This document shows positions 48,293-57,209 of a stretch of 64,000 nt of DNA, piece by piece. The stretch's first letter is position 1. Each line of letters starts with the position of its first letter. Source of the DNA: Zhongshania sp. (GTDB lineage Bacteria; Pseudomonadota; Gammaproteobacteria; Pseudomonadales; Spongiibacteraceae); contig JAGPVP010000026.1 of the NCBI GenBank assembly GCA_018066965.1, positions 1 through 64,000 of the forward strand. The letters are read 5' to 3'. The notes beneath the pieces are model-generated. The model saw only the letters and a list, made by a program, of their open reading frames with translations, was not told the origin of the DNA and did not search any database. The translations under genes were made by a program, and so were the position numbers.

Positions 48293-49093
48293 ATGTCTGC
48301 TTTATCTATTGCTGTTATTTCTTTAGAACCTCAGTCACCTTCGGTGCTTAACTTATTATCTTCACTAGCTGATTTAGGGTTCGGCGCGACGATTTTTCCC
48401 GCTGTAGATGGTCGCAGTGCGATGCCAGAATTACTCGCTGATGAGTCGCTTGATCAGCGTATGGCGGTAATACGCCGATGCGCTGAAGTGTCTACTGCGG
48501 AGATTGCCTGCTTTTTGTCCCACGCTCGCGCCATCCGACAAGCTTATGAGCGTGGCGCACAGCATCTGTTAATCTTAGAAGATGATGTTGAAATACTGAC
48601 TGGTTTTTCTGAGGTTCTACATGCGGTTGTCGCCTTGCCGAGCGACGCTGAAATGGTTCGGCTTATGGGGTTGAAGCGGCGACGCCGCAAAGTCATTGCA
48701 AGATTGGCGTCGGGCTGGCAATTGGTGCGGCCCATGCGCGGCTGGTGTGGAACCCAGGGCTACGTGATAAACCGCGGAGGCATGGCTAAATTTATACAGC
48801 ATGGACAAGTGATTAGTATGGCTATTGATAGTTTCTACGACTGTTTTTGGGAAACGGGTATACGTGCTTACGGTGTTGAACCGCATGTGCTGGTAGAGCG
48901 CGAGCATGAGTCGAGTATTAAAAAGCAATGGGGAAATATGGCGCCAAGCACAATGACGCTAGCTCGCTGGCGGGCGTTTAAATTATATCGTGGGTTGTTG
49001 ATGCGCTATTACCGTTTAGCGAATTATTCTGATTTTTATCCGAATGCCTTGCCCGATCCTAGTATTAAGTTTGCTCGCTCTAATCCAGATTAA
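48293..49093 (+). CDS. Family 25 glycosyltransferase (LPS-type)
   Basis: A 266-residue GT25-family transferase: N-terminal strand SIAVISLEP, FPAVDGR, the acceptor helix EIACFLSHARAIRQAYERG, LILEDDVEIL with the metal-binding Asp residues, and GTQGYVINRGGMAKF. GT25 enzymes add sugars to lipopolysaccharide or lipooligosaccharide cores. No other LPS genes are nearby. The convergent sulfotransferase gene ends eight bases away, suggesting both could modify surface polysaccharide (inference). Confidence 0.88.
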   Translation: MSALSIAVISLEPQSPSVLNLLSSLADLGFGATIFPAVDGRSAMPELLADESLDQRMAVIRRCAEVSTAEIACFLSHARAIRQAYERGAQHLLILEDDVEILTGFSEVLHAVVALPSDAEMVRLMGLKRRRRKVIARLASGWQLVRPMRGWCGTQGYVINRGGMAKFIQHGQVISMAIDSFYDCFWETGIRAYGVEPHVLVEREHESSIKKQWGNMAPSTMTLARWRAFKLYRGLLMRYYRLANYSDFYPNALPDPSIKFARSNPD

Positions 49094-49101
49094 TGACTGA
49101 G

Positions 49102-50661
49102 TTACTCCACTTCGCCGTGGTCACGCAGGCGAAGATACATGGGCTGAAGTTGTTGCTCAAACTTCCTCCATTGGTCTATGCGGCTGGTGTTGATGGGTGA
49201 GCGGACCTGTGTTGCTGAGGTGGTTCTAACTGGCCTTGGGTTGTTATAGAAATGTAGGCAATTCTCTTCCCACGGTAAATTGAGAAAGTTAAGTAAGGCC
49301 TTTACAGTGGTTTCGTAATCACTAATCAGTGTTTCGTATTCTAGGAAGAATACTTTGTTGGGTAACACGGTCTGCCAGTAGCGGTAAAGTTCAGCTGCTG
49401 CGTGGTAGGTGTCGGCTAATTCTTCTTGGTCGTAGGTAAAGCGCAGGCCATCGGCAAAATACTGGCGGTAGCATCCCCACAAATTATCCATTGGCTTGCG
49501 CCGGCAGAAGATGATTTTAGCCTCGGGTCTGGCAAGATGAATCAGCCCTAGCGCTTTGTAATTTTGTAAATTTTTGTCTGTAAAAAATTTCGTGACGTGC
49601 AAATCGCTAGTCAGTGATTGGTAGTTGTCGCCGATGGCTTTCCAGTCGCTTGGGTTTAAGTCATTGGCCCAGAGCGGAAAGGGCTTGTCGATGCGCTTTT
49701 GTCGCAATACTGTCGATGCGGCGCGCTGTAGGGCGACTAATTCGTCACCGGCGGTGACCATGGAGTGTGTCGAAATAATTTGCTCTACCAAGGTGGTGCC
49801 GCTGCGTGGTAAACCGCAGATAAAGATTGGGTGGGCATTTTTAGCATCGCTTGGCAGCGGTGTTTGATTTAAAAGCGCTGGTGTAAAGTGGTTTGGAATA
49901 TCACGGGTTTGTTGTATTTCGTCTGTGTGATTGTATTCAAGCAAGCTACGCTTCAGTGTGGCGCCTTTTTCGATATGTGAAAATTGTTTTTGGATATCGC
50001 CGTGAAATTCATAGCCACGGGCGAGAGCGTAGTGAATCCGCGCTTTATTGTGCGCGGAGACTGCGGGGTTACCCAGCACCGCCTCCATTCTTTCGAGTTC
50101 CTCTGTGCCGATGTCATGCAGTAAATCTGATCTATTCCAATAGGCGTAACCGTCGAGTGGTGAGAGTCGTACACAGCGATCAAAGCTGTCTAGCGCCTCT
50201 GGCATCTTACCAATTTCTTTTAATATCACGCCGCGTTGATTAAGCGCACTGATATTTGCTGGCGCTAAGCGCAGGAGCTTATCTACGGTTTGTAGTGCAT
50301 TGTCGTGCTGCCCTAATAATCTCAGGGCGCTGGTTTGAAAAAGGAGAGCGGTGATATCGCGGGGTTTACTATTTAAATGCTGAGAAGTGGCGGCTAGAAG
50401 TCCGCTGTAGTCACCGGCTTCGACCAGGCCCTTAAATAATAAATGCCAAGCGCGTGTGAGCTGAGAAATCTGCGCCAGTAATTGCCGACATAAAACAATA
50501 ACCACCGGCCATTTTCCGTCTTTACCTAATTGGGCAGCGAAGTTTAGCGCTTGGCTCGCGGGCATTTTATTACTGCCAGATCGGCCGGGGAGACTAATCG
50601 TGACGTCTTTGCGCTCGTGCTTGTCGACTGAGGATTTACTCGGTCCTTTTTTACTCGCCAT
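49102..50661 (-). CDS. TPR-domain sulfotransferase
   Basis: A 519-residue protein. The N-terminal half (about 30-250) has TPR repeats (for example SALNQRGVILKEIGKMPEALDSFDRC in parts: LNQRGVILKEIGKMPEAL); the C-terminal half is a PAPS-dependent sulfotransferase with the 5'-phosphosulfate loop FICGLPRSGTTLVEQ and the 3'-phosphate site near IIFCRRKPMDNLWGCY. It would move sulfate from PAPS to a protein or carbohydrate acceptor. A Lys/Ser-rich start and no signal peptide suggest a cytoplasmic location. Confidence 0.9.
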   Translation of the reverse strand: MASKKGPSKSSVDKHERKDVTISLPGRSGSNKMPASQALNFAAQLGKDGKWPVVIVLCRQLLAQISQLTRAWHLLFKGLVEAGDYSGLLAATSQHLNSKPRDITALLFQTSALRLLGQHDNALQTVDKLLRLAPANISALNQRGVILKEIGKMPEALDSFDRCVRLSPLDGYAYWNRSDLLHDIGTEELERMEAVLGNPAVSAHNKARIHYALARGYEFHGDIQKQFSHIEKGATLKRSLLEYNHTDEIQQTRDIPNHFTPALLNQTPLPSDAKNAHPIFICGLPRSGTTLVEQIISTHSMVTAGDELVALQRAASTVLRQKRIDKPFPLWANDLNPSDWKAIGDNYQSLTSDLHVTKFFTDKNLQNYKALGLIHLARPEAKIIFCRRKPMDNLWGCYRQYFADGLRFTYDQEELADTYHAAAELYRYWQTVLPNKVFFLEYETLISDYETTVKALLNFLNLPWEENCLHFYNNPRPVRTTSATQVRSPINTSRIDQWRKFEQQLQPMYLRLRDHGEVE

Positions 50662-50984
50662 TGGTAACCAAATTGATGTGTGAATGAATGCGGGGCTGAT
50701 TTGTTTAGCCTACTACTTTTACCGCTTAAGGAGCGCTTGCCAGCAGATTTATTGGGTATTGTAGCGCTTGACTATGGTTGACGATACTGAGTGTTGGGTA
50801 TTTAAAAATCATGAGGGAGTGTTACTGATTAGACGGGATTTACCTTATAAATAATCAATAAAAACAGGGCGTTATTGATCGAGAGTGGCTCGTCTAAACG
50901 GAGGATGGTGTGACTAGGGGGCATGTGTGAGAATTTTTCACCATGCAGAACCCCTATGAAAAGCGTGTGTGAAGGAGAATAACA
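50662..50984. other. Divergent intergenic region, no clear sites
   Basis: The stretch contains the promoters of the sulfotransferase (leftward) and the Rieske operon (rightward). A TTGACG (50778-50783) with a TATTTA 15 bases later is a weak promoter candidate. I see no gene and no strong inverted repeat. GAAGGAG precedes the Rieske ATG at 50985. Confidence 0.35.
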
Positions 50985-52049
50985 ATGAGTCAGGTAGCGC
51001 AAGTGCCGCGCCAGCCGCACATTATTGAGGCAGCGGAATTACCCGACCGCTATGCTCGCGGTTGGTACTGTCTCGGTCTGGCGAGCGAATATACCAGCAC
51101 ACCCGTCAAACTCAATTATTTCGGTACTCGCTTGGTTGCTTATCGCGGCGAAGACAACGAGATACATGTTTTGGATGGCTACTGCCCGCATATGGGCGCG
51201 GACTTGAGCGAGGGTTGTGTAGAGGGTAACTCTATTCGCTGTCCTTTCCATGCTTGGCGTTGGGGCGCGGATGGCGTGTGCGATGACATACCGTATGCCA
51301 AACGTATTCCCGCTAAAGCGGTGATCCGTTCCTACCCCACCTTAGAAGAAAATCACTTACTGTTTATGTGGTTTGATCCTGAAGGTAATCCGCCGATTGA
51401 AGACCAGCGTCCACCGCGCATTGATGATGTGTTCAGCGACGAGTGGACCATCTGGCAGATGGATTTGATGACGATTCAAACCAATGCCCGCGAGCTGATC
51501 GACAATATGGCCGACGTTGCGCATTTTGGTCCTATTCATGGCGCGCCAATAAAAGAATTCAAGAATATAGTCTATAAACATACTTATCGGCAGGAGTTGG
51601 TTGGTGGTTCTGAGTTGCTTGCTGAAGATGGCGAGCTGAGTTCAGAAGCAACCTATTACGGCCCCGCTTATATGAATACGTTTATGACCGGGCAGGTTGA
51701 AGGCATGGATGTGGCGTCACGTCTATTAGTGACCCATGTACCCATTGATCAAGGCAGTTTTGATTTACGTTTTGGTGTGGCAGTGAAGAAAATTGCAGGT
51801 ATGACTGACGAGCAAAACGATGAAATGGCGCGTCAATACACTGAACAAAATCGCACCGCGTTCTTTCAAGACGTGCATATTTGGCACACCAAAACACGGG
51901 TAGATAATCCTGTGCTGTGTGACGGCGATGGTCCGATTAATCGTTTGCGTCAGTGGTATAACCAGTTCTACTTAGACCTAGCAGACGTGCCGGAAATCTA
52001 TAATGAAAAGCGTGAATACGTGGTGGATTACGCCATCCGCAATAGTTGA
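50985..52049 (+). CDS. Rieske non-haem iron oxygenase, KshA-like
   Basis: A 354-residue oxygenase. Rieske ligands Cys67, His69, Cys86, His89 (CPHMG, CPFHAW); mononuclear iron site Asp177, His180, His185 (NMADVAHFGPIH), followed by EFKNIV, similar to the FKNVFEG region of KshA 3-ketosteroid 9alpha-hydroxylases. It requires a separate reductase, not encoded nearby. It leads an apparent operon with an extradiol dioxygenase and an HsaA-like monooxygenase, so it probably hydroxylates a ring compound ahead of ring opening. It is distinct from the Rieske protein at 26.8 kb. Confidence 0.9.
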   Translation: MSQVAQVPRQPHIIEAAELPDRYARGWYCLGLASEYTSTPVKLNYFGTRLVAYRGEDNEIHVLDGYCPHMGADLSEGCVEGNSIRCPFHAWRWGADGVCDDIPYAKRIPAKAVIRSYPTLEENHLLFMWFDPEGNPPIEDQRPPRIDDVFSDEWTIWQMDLMTIQTNARELIDNMADVAHFGPIHGAPIKEFKNIVYKHTYRQELVGGSELLAEDGELSSEATYYGPAYMNTFMTGQVEGMDVASRLLVTHVPIDQGSFDLRFGVAVKKIAGMTDEQNDEMARQYTEQNRTAFFQDVHIWHTKTRVDNPVLCDGDGPINRLRQWYNQFYLDLADVPEIYNEKREYVVDYAIRNS

Positions 52050-52076
52050 TCGTAGATAAAATAATAGGACGTGGTA

Positions 52077-52988
52077 ATGGATGTTCGCAGTTTAGCTTAC
52101 GTAGTTATTGAATCGACCGAGCCACAGCAGTGGCTGGACTACGGCACCAATATTTTGGGCCTCATGATTGCGCCGACCATGCCAAATGACGGCAATGTCT
52201 ATCTGAAAATGGATACTCGACCCTACCGTTTTGCAGTTGTTAAGTCAGATCAAAATCGGCTGGCATATTGTGGCTGGGAGCTAGCAGACGAGGCGGGCTT
52301 TACTGCTGCAAAAGCAGAATTACAGGCAGCGGGTGTTGCCTTTGAAGAGGCATCTGCGGCTGATGCAAAAGCACGTCGCGTTCGCGGCCTGATTCGCTTG
52401 CAAGATCCCTCTGACAATGGCTTGGAATTGTTTTGGGGCGGCGAACTGGATTACGCCAAATTTATATCGCCAAAAGGTATTTCGGGTTTTGAAACCGGTT
52501 TTAACGGCGATATGGGCTTTGGTCATGCAGTGTTGCCCGCGGCTAAGTTAGTGGAGACCCATAATTTTTATAAAGATGTGCTCGGCTTTGGTGATAGCGA
52601 TTACATGCATTTTCAATTTTCGCCAGACCCTGATGATCCGGGGCAGGGCTTGAATTTTATGCACGTAAACAATCCACGTCACCACAGCTTGGCGCTCTAT
52701 GAAGATCAAGCTAATCCCGTTGGCTGTGTGCATTTGATGTTGGAAGTTACCGAGGTAGATGAGGTCGGTTACTGCCTTGATCGCGTTGAGGCGGCGGGTA
52801 TTCCAATTGTCTCTACCTTGGGGCGCCATACCAACGACAATATGCTGTCGTTTTATATGGCAACCCCGACGGGCTTTGCGATGGAGTTTGGCACCGATGG
52901 TCTGCAAATGGACTGGGAGGGCTTTACCCCCACGGTCACTAGCCTGCCAAGTTTATGGGGTCACAAATTTAATATGCCAGACGCGTAA
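52077..52988 (+). CDS. VOC-family extradiol ring-cleavage dioxygenase
   Basis: A 303-residue two-domain type I extradiol dioxygenase (BphC/HsaC-like). The C-terminal domain holds the Fe(II) ligands: His in GFGHAVLP, His in PRHHSLALY and Glu in FAMEFGTDG. It opens a catechol-type ring next to the hydroxyls (meta cleavage). Start: ATG 52077 with AGGA at good spacing; a GTG at 52071 is in frame but less likely. Between a Rieske oxygenase and an HsaA-like monooxygenase, it fits the meta-cleavage step of an aromatic or seco-steroid pathway. Confidence 0.9.
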   Translation: MDVRSLAYVVIESTEPQQWLDYGTNILGLMIAPTMPNDGNVYLKMDTRPYRFAVVKSDQNRLAYCGWELADEAGFTAAKAELQAAGVAFEEASAADAKARRVRGLIRLQDPSDNGLELFWGGELDYAKFISPKGISGFETGFNGDMGFGHAVLPAAKLVETHNFYKDVLGFGDSDYMHFQFSPDPDDPGQGLNFMHVNNPRHHSLALYEDQANPVGCVHLMLEVTEVDEVGYCLDRVEAAGIPIVSTLGRHTNDNMLSFYMATPTGFAMEFGTDGLQMDWEGFTPTVTSLPSLWGHKFNMPDA

Positions 52989-53098
52989 CGTGTGTTTGGT
53001 TTTGTTGCGGCTAACGCCTACATAGATTTACGTCGTGGTTGGGCTATTTATAATTTGATTGTCGCCTAGCCAACAAGAATGAATATAGGAGAAGTGCG

Positions 53099-54283
53099 AT
53101 GAGCGTAGCGCAAGCTAACAACGATACTAAAGCTTTGTCAGTTGCCGATATGATGGCGGCCATAAAAGACATGCAGCCACGCTTGCGCGAGCGGGCAGCA
53201 GAAACCAAAGCGCTGCGTAAAGTACCGCAAGCCTCTATTGATGAATTACAAGATATTGGTTTTTTCCTGGCCCTACAGCCTAAGCGTTATGGCGGCCTAG
53301 AACTGACACCACAGGATTTTTTCCGCATGCAAATTGCATTGGCGGAAGCGTGTATGTCAACGGCGTGGGCGAGTGGGATTGTTGCCGTTCACGCTTTCCA
53401 GATTGCGCTTATGGATGATCGCGCCCAGCAGGCGATTTGGGGCGACAATATTCACACTCGTGTGTCGTCTTCCTACGCGCCAATGGGTAAGGTGACGGTT
53501 GTTGATGGCGGCTTCAAACTTAGCGGTCGCTGGGGCTGGTCTAGCGGTAGCGATCACTGCACATGGGCTTTACTTGGCGCAATCATTCCCGGTGATGGCT
53601 ACCGAACCTTTTTGGTGCCCAAGGGCGATTACGAAATCATAGATACTTGGCAGTCTATGGGCTTGCAGGGCACCGGTAGTAATGACATCGCGGTAAATGA
53701 TGTGTTTGTGCCAGATTATATGACGCATAAACAAACCGATGGTTTTGCCTGTACTAACCCAGGTCAGGCGGTTAACACCGCACCATTATATCAACTGCCA
53801 TGGGCGCAGACTTTTATTCGTGTGGTGTGTACTCCGGCGATTGGCGCGTGTAAGGCAGCGGTCGAGCTGTATAAGCATGCGGTGCTGAATAAGGCCAGTG
53901 GCGACCCGACGAAACTTGCCGGTGATACCCAAGTGCAAGAACGCATTGCGAATGCCTTAAATGGCATAGATGAAATGGAAGCGCTGCTGTTCCGTAATTT
54001 CGACGTCATGATGGCGCTGGTAGAAGCTGGTGAAGCGGTTCCTGTAGAAGATCGCGTGCGCTATCGCTATCACGCGTCGTTGGTGATCACCAAAAGTATT
54101 GAAATTATTGACTCATTGTTTGAAGTGGCAGGTGGGCAGTCGGTGTTCTTGGGTAGTGAAATTCAACAGCGCTTTCTTGATATTCATACCGCAAGGGCGC
54201 ATGTGGCAAACAATCCGACTAGCTTTGCTCGCAACCTCGGTGGTGTAGGCTTGGGTATGGATAATGGCGATTTCTTTGTCTGA
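53099..54283 (+). CDS. HsaA-like flavin-dependent monooxygenase (acyl-CoA dehydrogenase fold)
   Basis: A 394-residue group D flavin monooxygenase with the acyl-CoA dehydrogenase fold and a type-2 C-terminal domain. It includes YGGLELTPQDFF, STAWASGIVAVHAF, LSGRWGWSSGSDHCTWALLGA (in parts) and QSVFLGSEIQQRFLDIHTARAH. Relatives HsaA and HpaB-type enzymes ortho-hydroxylate phenols using FADH2 from a reductase partner; no such reductase is nearby. It would create the catechol that the preceding extradiol enzyme opens. RBS GGAG precedes the ATG. Terminated by a hairpin 20 bases downstream. Confidence 0.88.
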   Translation: MSVAQANNDTKALSVADMMAAIKDMQPRLRERAAETKALRKVPQASIDELQDIGFFLALQPKRYGGLELTPQDFFRMQIALAEACMSTAWASGIVAVHAFQIALMDDRAQQAIWGDNIHTRVSSSYAPMGKVTVVDGGFKLSGRWGWSSGSDHCTWALLGAIIPGDGYRTFLVPKGDYEIIDTWQSMGLQGTGSNDIAVNDVFVPDYMTHKQTDGFACTNPGQAVNTAPLYQLPWAQTFIRVVCTPAIGACKAAVELYKHAVLNKASGDPTKLAGDTQVQERIANALNGIDEMEALLFRNFDVMMALVEAGEAVPVEDRVRYRYHASLVITKSIEIIDSLFEVAGGQSVFLGSEIQQRFLDIHTARAHVANNPTSFARNLGGVGLGMDNGDFFV

Positions 54284-54303
54284 TTAAATAGATTGTCGCT
54301 TTA

Positions 54304-54328
54304 AAACCCGGTTTCGCCGGGTTTTTTT
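54304..54328 (+). terminator. Intrinsic terminator of the ring-cleavage operon
   Basis: Stem AAACCCGG/CCGGGTTT (54304-54311, 54317-54324), loop TTTCG, then a T run to 54328. Confidence 0.92.
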
Positions 54329-54466
54329 ATGCTCAAAATTTGAGCTAAATTCTCGTCTTCAAAGCCTAGTGTCATAAAATCTACCCATAAGCTTAGTCGC
54401 TGTCTGCGAATCAGAGGTGTAACATAGGGTTTTAACTCACTATTTATTTTAAGGATAGCGGTATTC

Positions 54467-55888
54467 ATGCGTCGAACTAAGATTGTGGCCACGGTCGGGC
54501 CCGCTTGTGACTCTCGGGAAATTCTTGCTGAGATGATTAGCGCCGGGGTGAATGTATTTCGATTGAATTTTTCTCATGGTACGGCGGAAGAGCACGCTGA
54601 TCGCGCCGCGACGATTCGTGAATTGGCCGCCGAAGCTGGGGCCTATGTTGGTCTGCTGGGTGACTTGCAGGGGCCGAAGATTCGCCTGCGCAAGCTTGCG
54701 GTCGATCCCATTGAGCTTAAAAAAGGCACAGAGCTAATTTTGGACACTGAGCTCGCAGATGGCGAGGGTGATGCCGCACATATTGGTGTTGATTATGAGC
54801 CTTTGGCACGTTCGGTTAGTGCGGGCGACGTGTTGCTACTAGACGATGGCCGTTTGCGCTTGAGTGTAGATCGTGTCGAAGGTGAGAAAGTATTTTGCCG
54901 CTCGGAAAGCGTGGGTAAATTGCAGTCTCGTAAAGGCATTAATCGCTTGGGTGGTGGTTTATCTGCGCCAGCCTTAACCGACAAAGACATGGAAGACATT
55001 AAATTAGCAGCGAGAATTGGGCTTGATTTTATCGCGGTGTCCTTTCCTAGTAGCGCGGCAGATATAGAAGATGCGCGGGTAAAATTGGAAAGCGCAGGTT
55101 GCTTCGCTCACATCATCGGCAAAATTGAACGCGCCGAAGCGGTTGCCAACGATGAGCACCTCGATGATTTGATTCGCGCCTGCGATGGTGTGATGGTGGC
55201 GCGGGGCGATTTGGGCGTCGAAATTGGCGATGCGAGCTTAATCGGTCTGCAGAAACATATTATTAAACGTGCGCGGGTATTAAACCGTCCGGTTATTACT
55301 GCAACACAAATGATGGAATCCATGGTGAGCAGCCCAGTTCCTACCCGTGCAGAAGTCTTTGATGTTGCGAATGCGGTTTTAGATGGCACCGACGCAGTAA
55401 TGCTATCGGCAGAAACCGCCTCCGGCCTGTACCCCGTAGAAACCGTCAAAGCCATGGCCCGCAACTGCGAAGGAGCGGAACAGTACCCGTCGGCGCGCAA
55501 GTCTAGCTATCGCCTAGAGCGCAAGTTTGACACCGTTGAAGAAACACTGGCCATGAGTGCGGTGTACGCGGCAAATCATCAAGTCGGCGTCAAGGCGATT
55601 GTGTCGATGACCGAGACGGGTAAAACCGTATTACTTATGTCACGGCTGACTTCAGGTATTCCTATTTTTGCCTTTAGCCGCAAACCTGAGACCTGCAATC
55701 GAGTGAGCTTGTACCGTGGTGTTTATGCCATCGCTAGCCCTTCCGAAGGCATTGAAATCGCGGGCTGTGTAGAGGCAATTCGGCTGCGAGGCCATGTAGA
55801 AACGGATGACCTAATCCTAGGCACAACCGGTGATCAAGTCGGCGTGGATGGACACACCAATACTTTGAAAATAGTAAGAGTACATTGA
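54467..55888 (+). CDS. pyk: Pyruvate kinase
   Basis: A 473-residue pyruvate kinase: N-terminal TKIVATVGPAC, substrate loop FRLNFSHG, active-site IIGKIERAEAV with catalytic Lys, MVARGDLGVEIG, and the signature ITATQMMESM. It converts PEP and ADP to pyruvate and ATP. Length and C-terminal domain match the PykA-type allosteric enzyme. AAGGAT precedes the ATG. It stands alone, between two terminators. Confidence 0.97.
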   Translation: MRRTKIVATVGPACDSREILAEMISAGVNVFRLNFSHGTAEEHADRAATIRELAAEAGAYVGLLGDLQGPKIRLRKLAVDPIELKKGTELILDTELADGEGDAAHIGVDYEPLARSVSAGDVLLLDDGRLRLSVDRVEGEKVFCRSESVGKLQSRKGINRLGGGLSAPALTDKDMEDIKLAARIGLDFIAVSFPSSAADIEDARVKLESAGCFAHIIGKIERAEAVANDEHLDDLIRACDGVMVARGDLGVEIGDASLIGLQKHIIKRARVLNRPVITATQMMESMVSSPVPTRAEVFDVANAVLDGTDAVMLSAETASGLYPVETVKAMARNCEGAEQYPSARKSSYRLERKFDTVEETLAMSAVYAANHQVGVKAIVSMTETGKTVLLMSRLTSGIPIFAFSRKPETCNRVSLYRGVYAIASPSEGIEIAGCVEAIRLRGHVETDDLILGTTGDQVGVDGHTNTLKIVRVH

Positions 55889-55917
55889 TATTATAAGTTC
55901 GGTTTATTCGGTGTTAG

Positions 55918-55943
55918 AGGCTCCATTATATGGGGCCTTTTTT
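55918..55943 (+). terminator. Intrinsic terminator of pyk
   Basis: Stem AGGCTCC/GGGGCCT (one G-U pair; 55918-55924, 55932-55938), 7-base loop, then TTTTTT. Confidence 0.85.
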
Positions 55944-55993
55944 ATTACAATACTCATTGTTTTGTCGCGCTACTCGACCATAAGGTTAGAATT

Positions 55994-56440
55994 ATGAAAA
56001 GTGCCTATGTCATCGTCGGCATACTCTGTTTATTTTTGGGACTTTCGTATTATCTTGGATACACACCACTGGCCATTGGCGTCTTGTTTTTTTGCCTCAG
56101 CCTAGTGAGCTATTTTTATTATGCTAAGGACAAAAAGGCGGCTATTTCAGGTTCTTGGCGCGTGCCAGAAAATACCCTACATCTATTGTCGCTGTGTGGT
56201 GGCTGGCCTGGTGCTTTGTTGGCGCAGCAGCGATTACGGCATAAAACCAAGAAGCCTTCGTTTCGACTGATGTTTTGGTTTGCGGTGCTGGTCAATGTTG
56301 GCGGTTTAGCTTGGCTGCATACAATGGATGGCGAGCGGCTATTCAGGAGTGCACTGAATAGTGCTGGGGACTTGTGCCGTCAATACATAAGCTCCGAAGA
56401 ATTTTTGTCTGCGATATTGTTTGTCATTGAATTTCGATAA
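55994..56440 (+). CDS. DUF1294 membrane protein
   Basis: A 148-residue integral membrane protein with the DUF1294 core: YYAKDKKAAISGSWRVPENTLHLLSLCGGWPGAL (in parts: YAKDKKAA, WRVPENTLHLL, GGWPGALLAQQ) and RHKTKKPSF. Two or three membrane segments lie N-terminal and one follows the core. Many relatives carry an added cold-shock domain; this one does not. Function unknown. ATG 55994 has AAGG upstream. Confidence 0.88.
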   Translation: MKSAYVIVGILCLFLGLSYYLGYTPLAIGVLFFCLSLVSYFYYAKDKKAAISGSWRVPENTLHLLSLCGGWPGALLAQQRLRHKTKKPSFRLMFWFAVLVNVGGLAWLHTMDGERLFRSALNSAGDLCRQYISSEEFLSAILFVIEFR

Positions 56441-56493
56441 AAAAATAATTATTTATTGCTATGATTTTATACGTGATCGAAGGCGCTATGCTG

Positions 56494-56955
56494 TTAGCCT
56501 ACCAGCGCCATCGGTACTTCATGCCCCCACGCAGTATGTTCAATTTCTTGGTAGTTGCTGGCTTCTAACAAGGTATCTTTTAACATGGCCAGTAAGCTTA
56601 TCCAGGCTGCCTTTACATCACCGCTGAATTCGTCGCCGAGCGCCATTTCTAATGTTTCAAGCATGGCTTGAATAAAGAAATCGTAGTGACGTTCGGTTAC
56701 ACCTTGCTCGCTGTAACGCTGCCCCATGTTATGAGCGACGACTTTAAGTCCCTCCATATTTTGCAATGAGTGCACTGTGGTGCAAAGCGTGTTGATGAGC
56801 TTGCGATCTTTGGTGTCGCCAGCGCAGCTAAATAACGTTCGTAAATCTGGCGACAATTGAAATAGGCGTGCATAGAACACTTTGGCAAAGGGCTTGCCAA
56901 TAGATTTCACCGCATGTAGATGAGATTGCACGATAATAATTTGTTTAGGAGTCAT
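56494..56955 (-). CDS. Bacterial globin with Tyr in place of proximal His
   Basis: A 153-residue single-domain globin of the Vitreoscilla-haemoglobin type. It keeps B10 Tyr28 (VFYARLF), CD1 Phe42 (LRTLF), and the helix FG-G pattern EQGVTERHY then MALGDEFSGDVKAAW, which align without gaps to Vitreoscilla haemoglobin from the F8 residue onward. At F8, where haem-binding His85 sits in the VHb sequence (VKHCQAGV), this protein has Tyr81 (QRYSEQGV). A His lies six residues earlier (His75). It may bind haem differently or not at all. No reductase domain is fused. Confidence 0.82.
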   Translation of the reverse strand: MTPKQIIIVQSHLHAVKSIGKPFAKVFYARLFQLSPDLRTLFSCAGDTKDRKLINTLCTTVHSLQNMEGLKVVAHNMGQRYSEQGVTERHYDFFIQAMLETLEMALGDEFSGDVKAAWISLLAMLKDTLLEASNYQEIEHTAWGHEVPMALVG

Positions 56956-57158
56956 ATTGCGCCTCGCTATTTTTTTCGGCGGCTGGCGATGATAGATCGT
57001 CGCGTCGCGTGAATTTAAAGCTCCTTACTGATTGGACACGTTACACGTGCTGGCGTTACGTGATTATTCGAGATTACCGAGGTGTGTATACATAGTTAGC
57101 GTAGTGAATTGCGGTAATTCACTACCTCGATAGGGGTGTTTGCAGGAATTAAACGCGA

Positions 57159-57187
57159 AAACGCTATTCACGCGCTAAATAGCGTTT
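57159..57187 (-). terminator. Probable terminator of the SDR gene
   Basis: A 10-bp perfect stem (AAACGCTATT/AATAGCGTTT) with a 9-base loop lies 23 bases past the minus-strand SDR stop. The T run after it on that strand is short (TTTT then CGCG), so efficiency may be modest. Confidence 0.5.
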
Positions 57188-57209
57188 AAATAATGAGTTG
57201 GACGTAACG

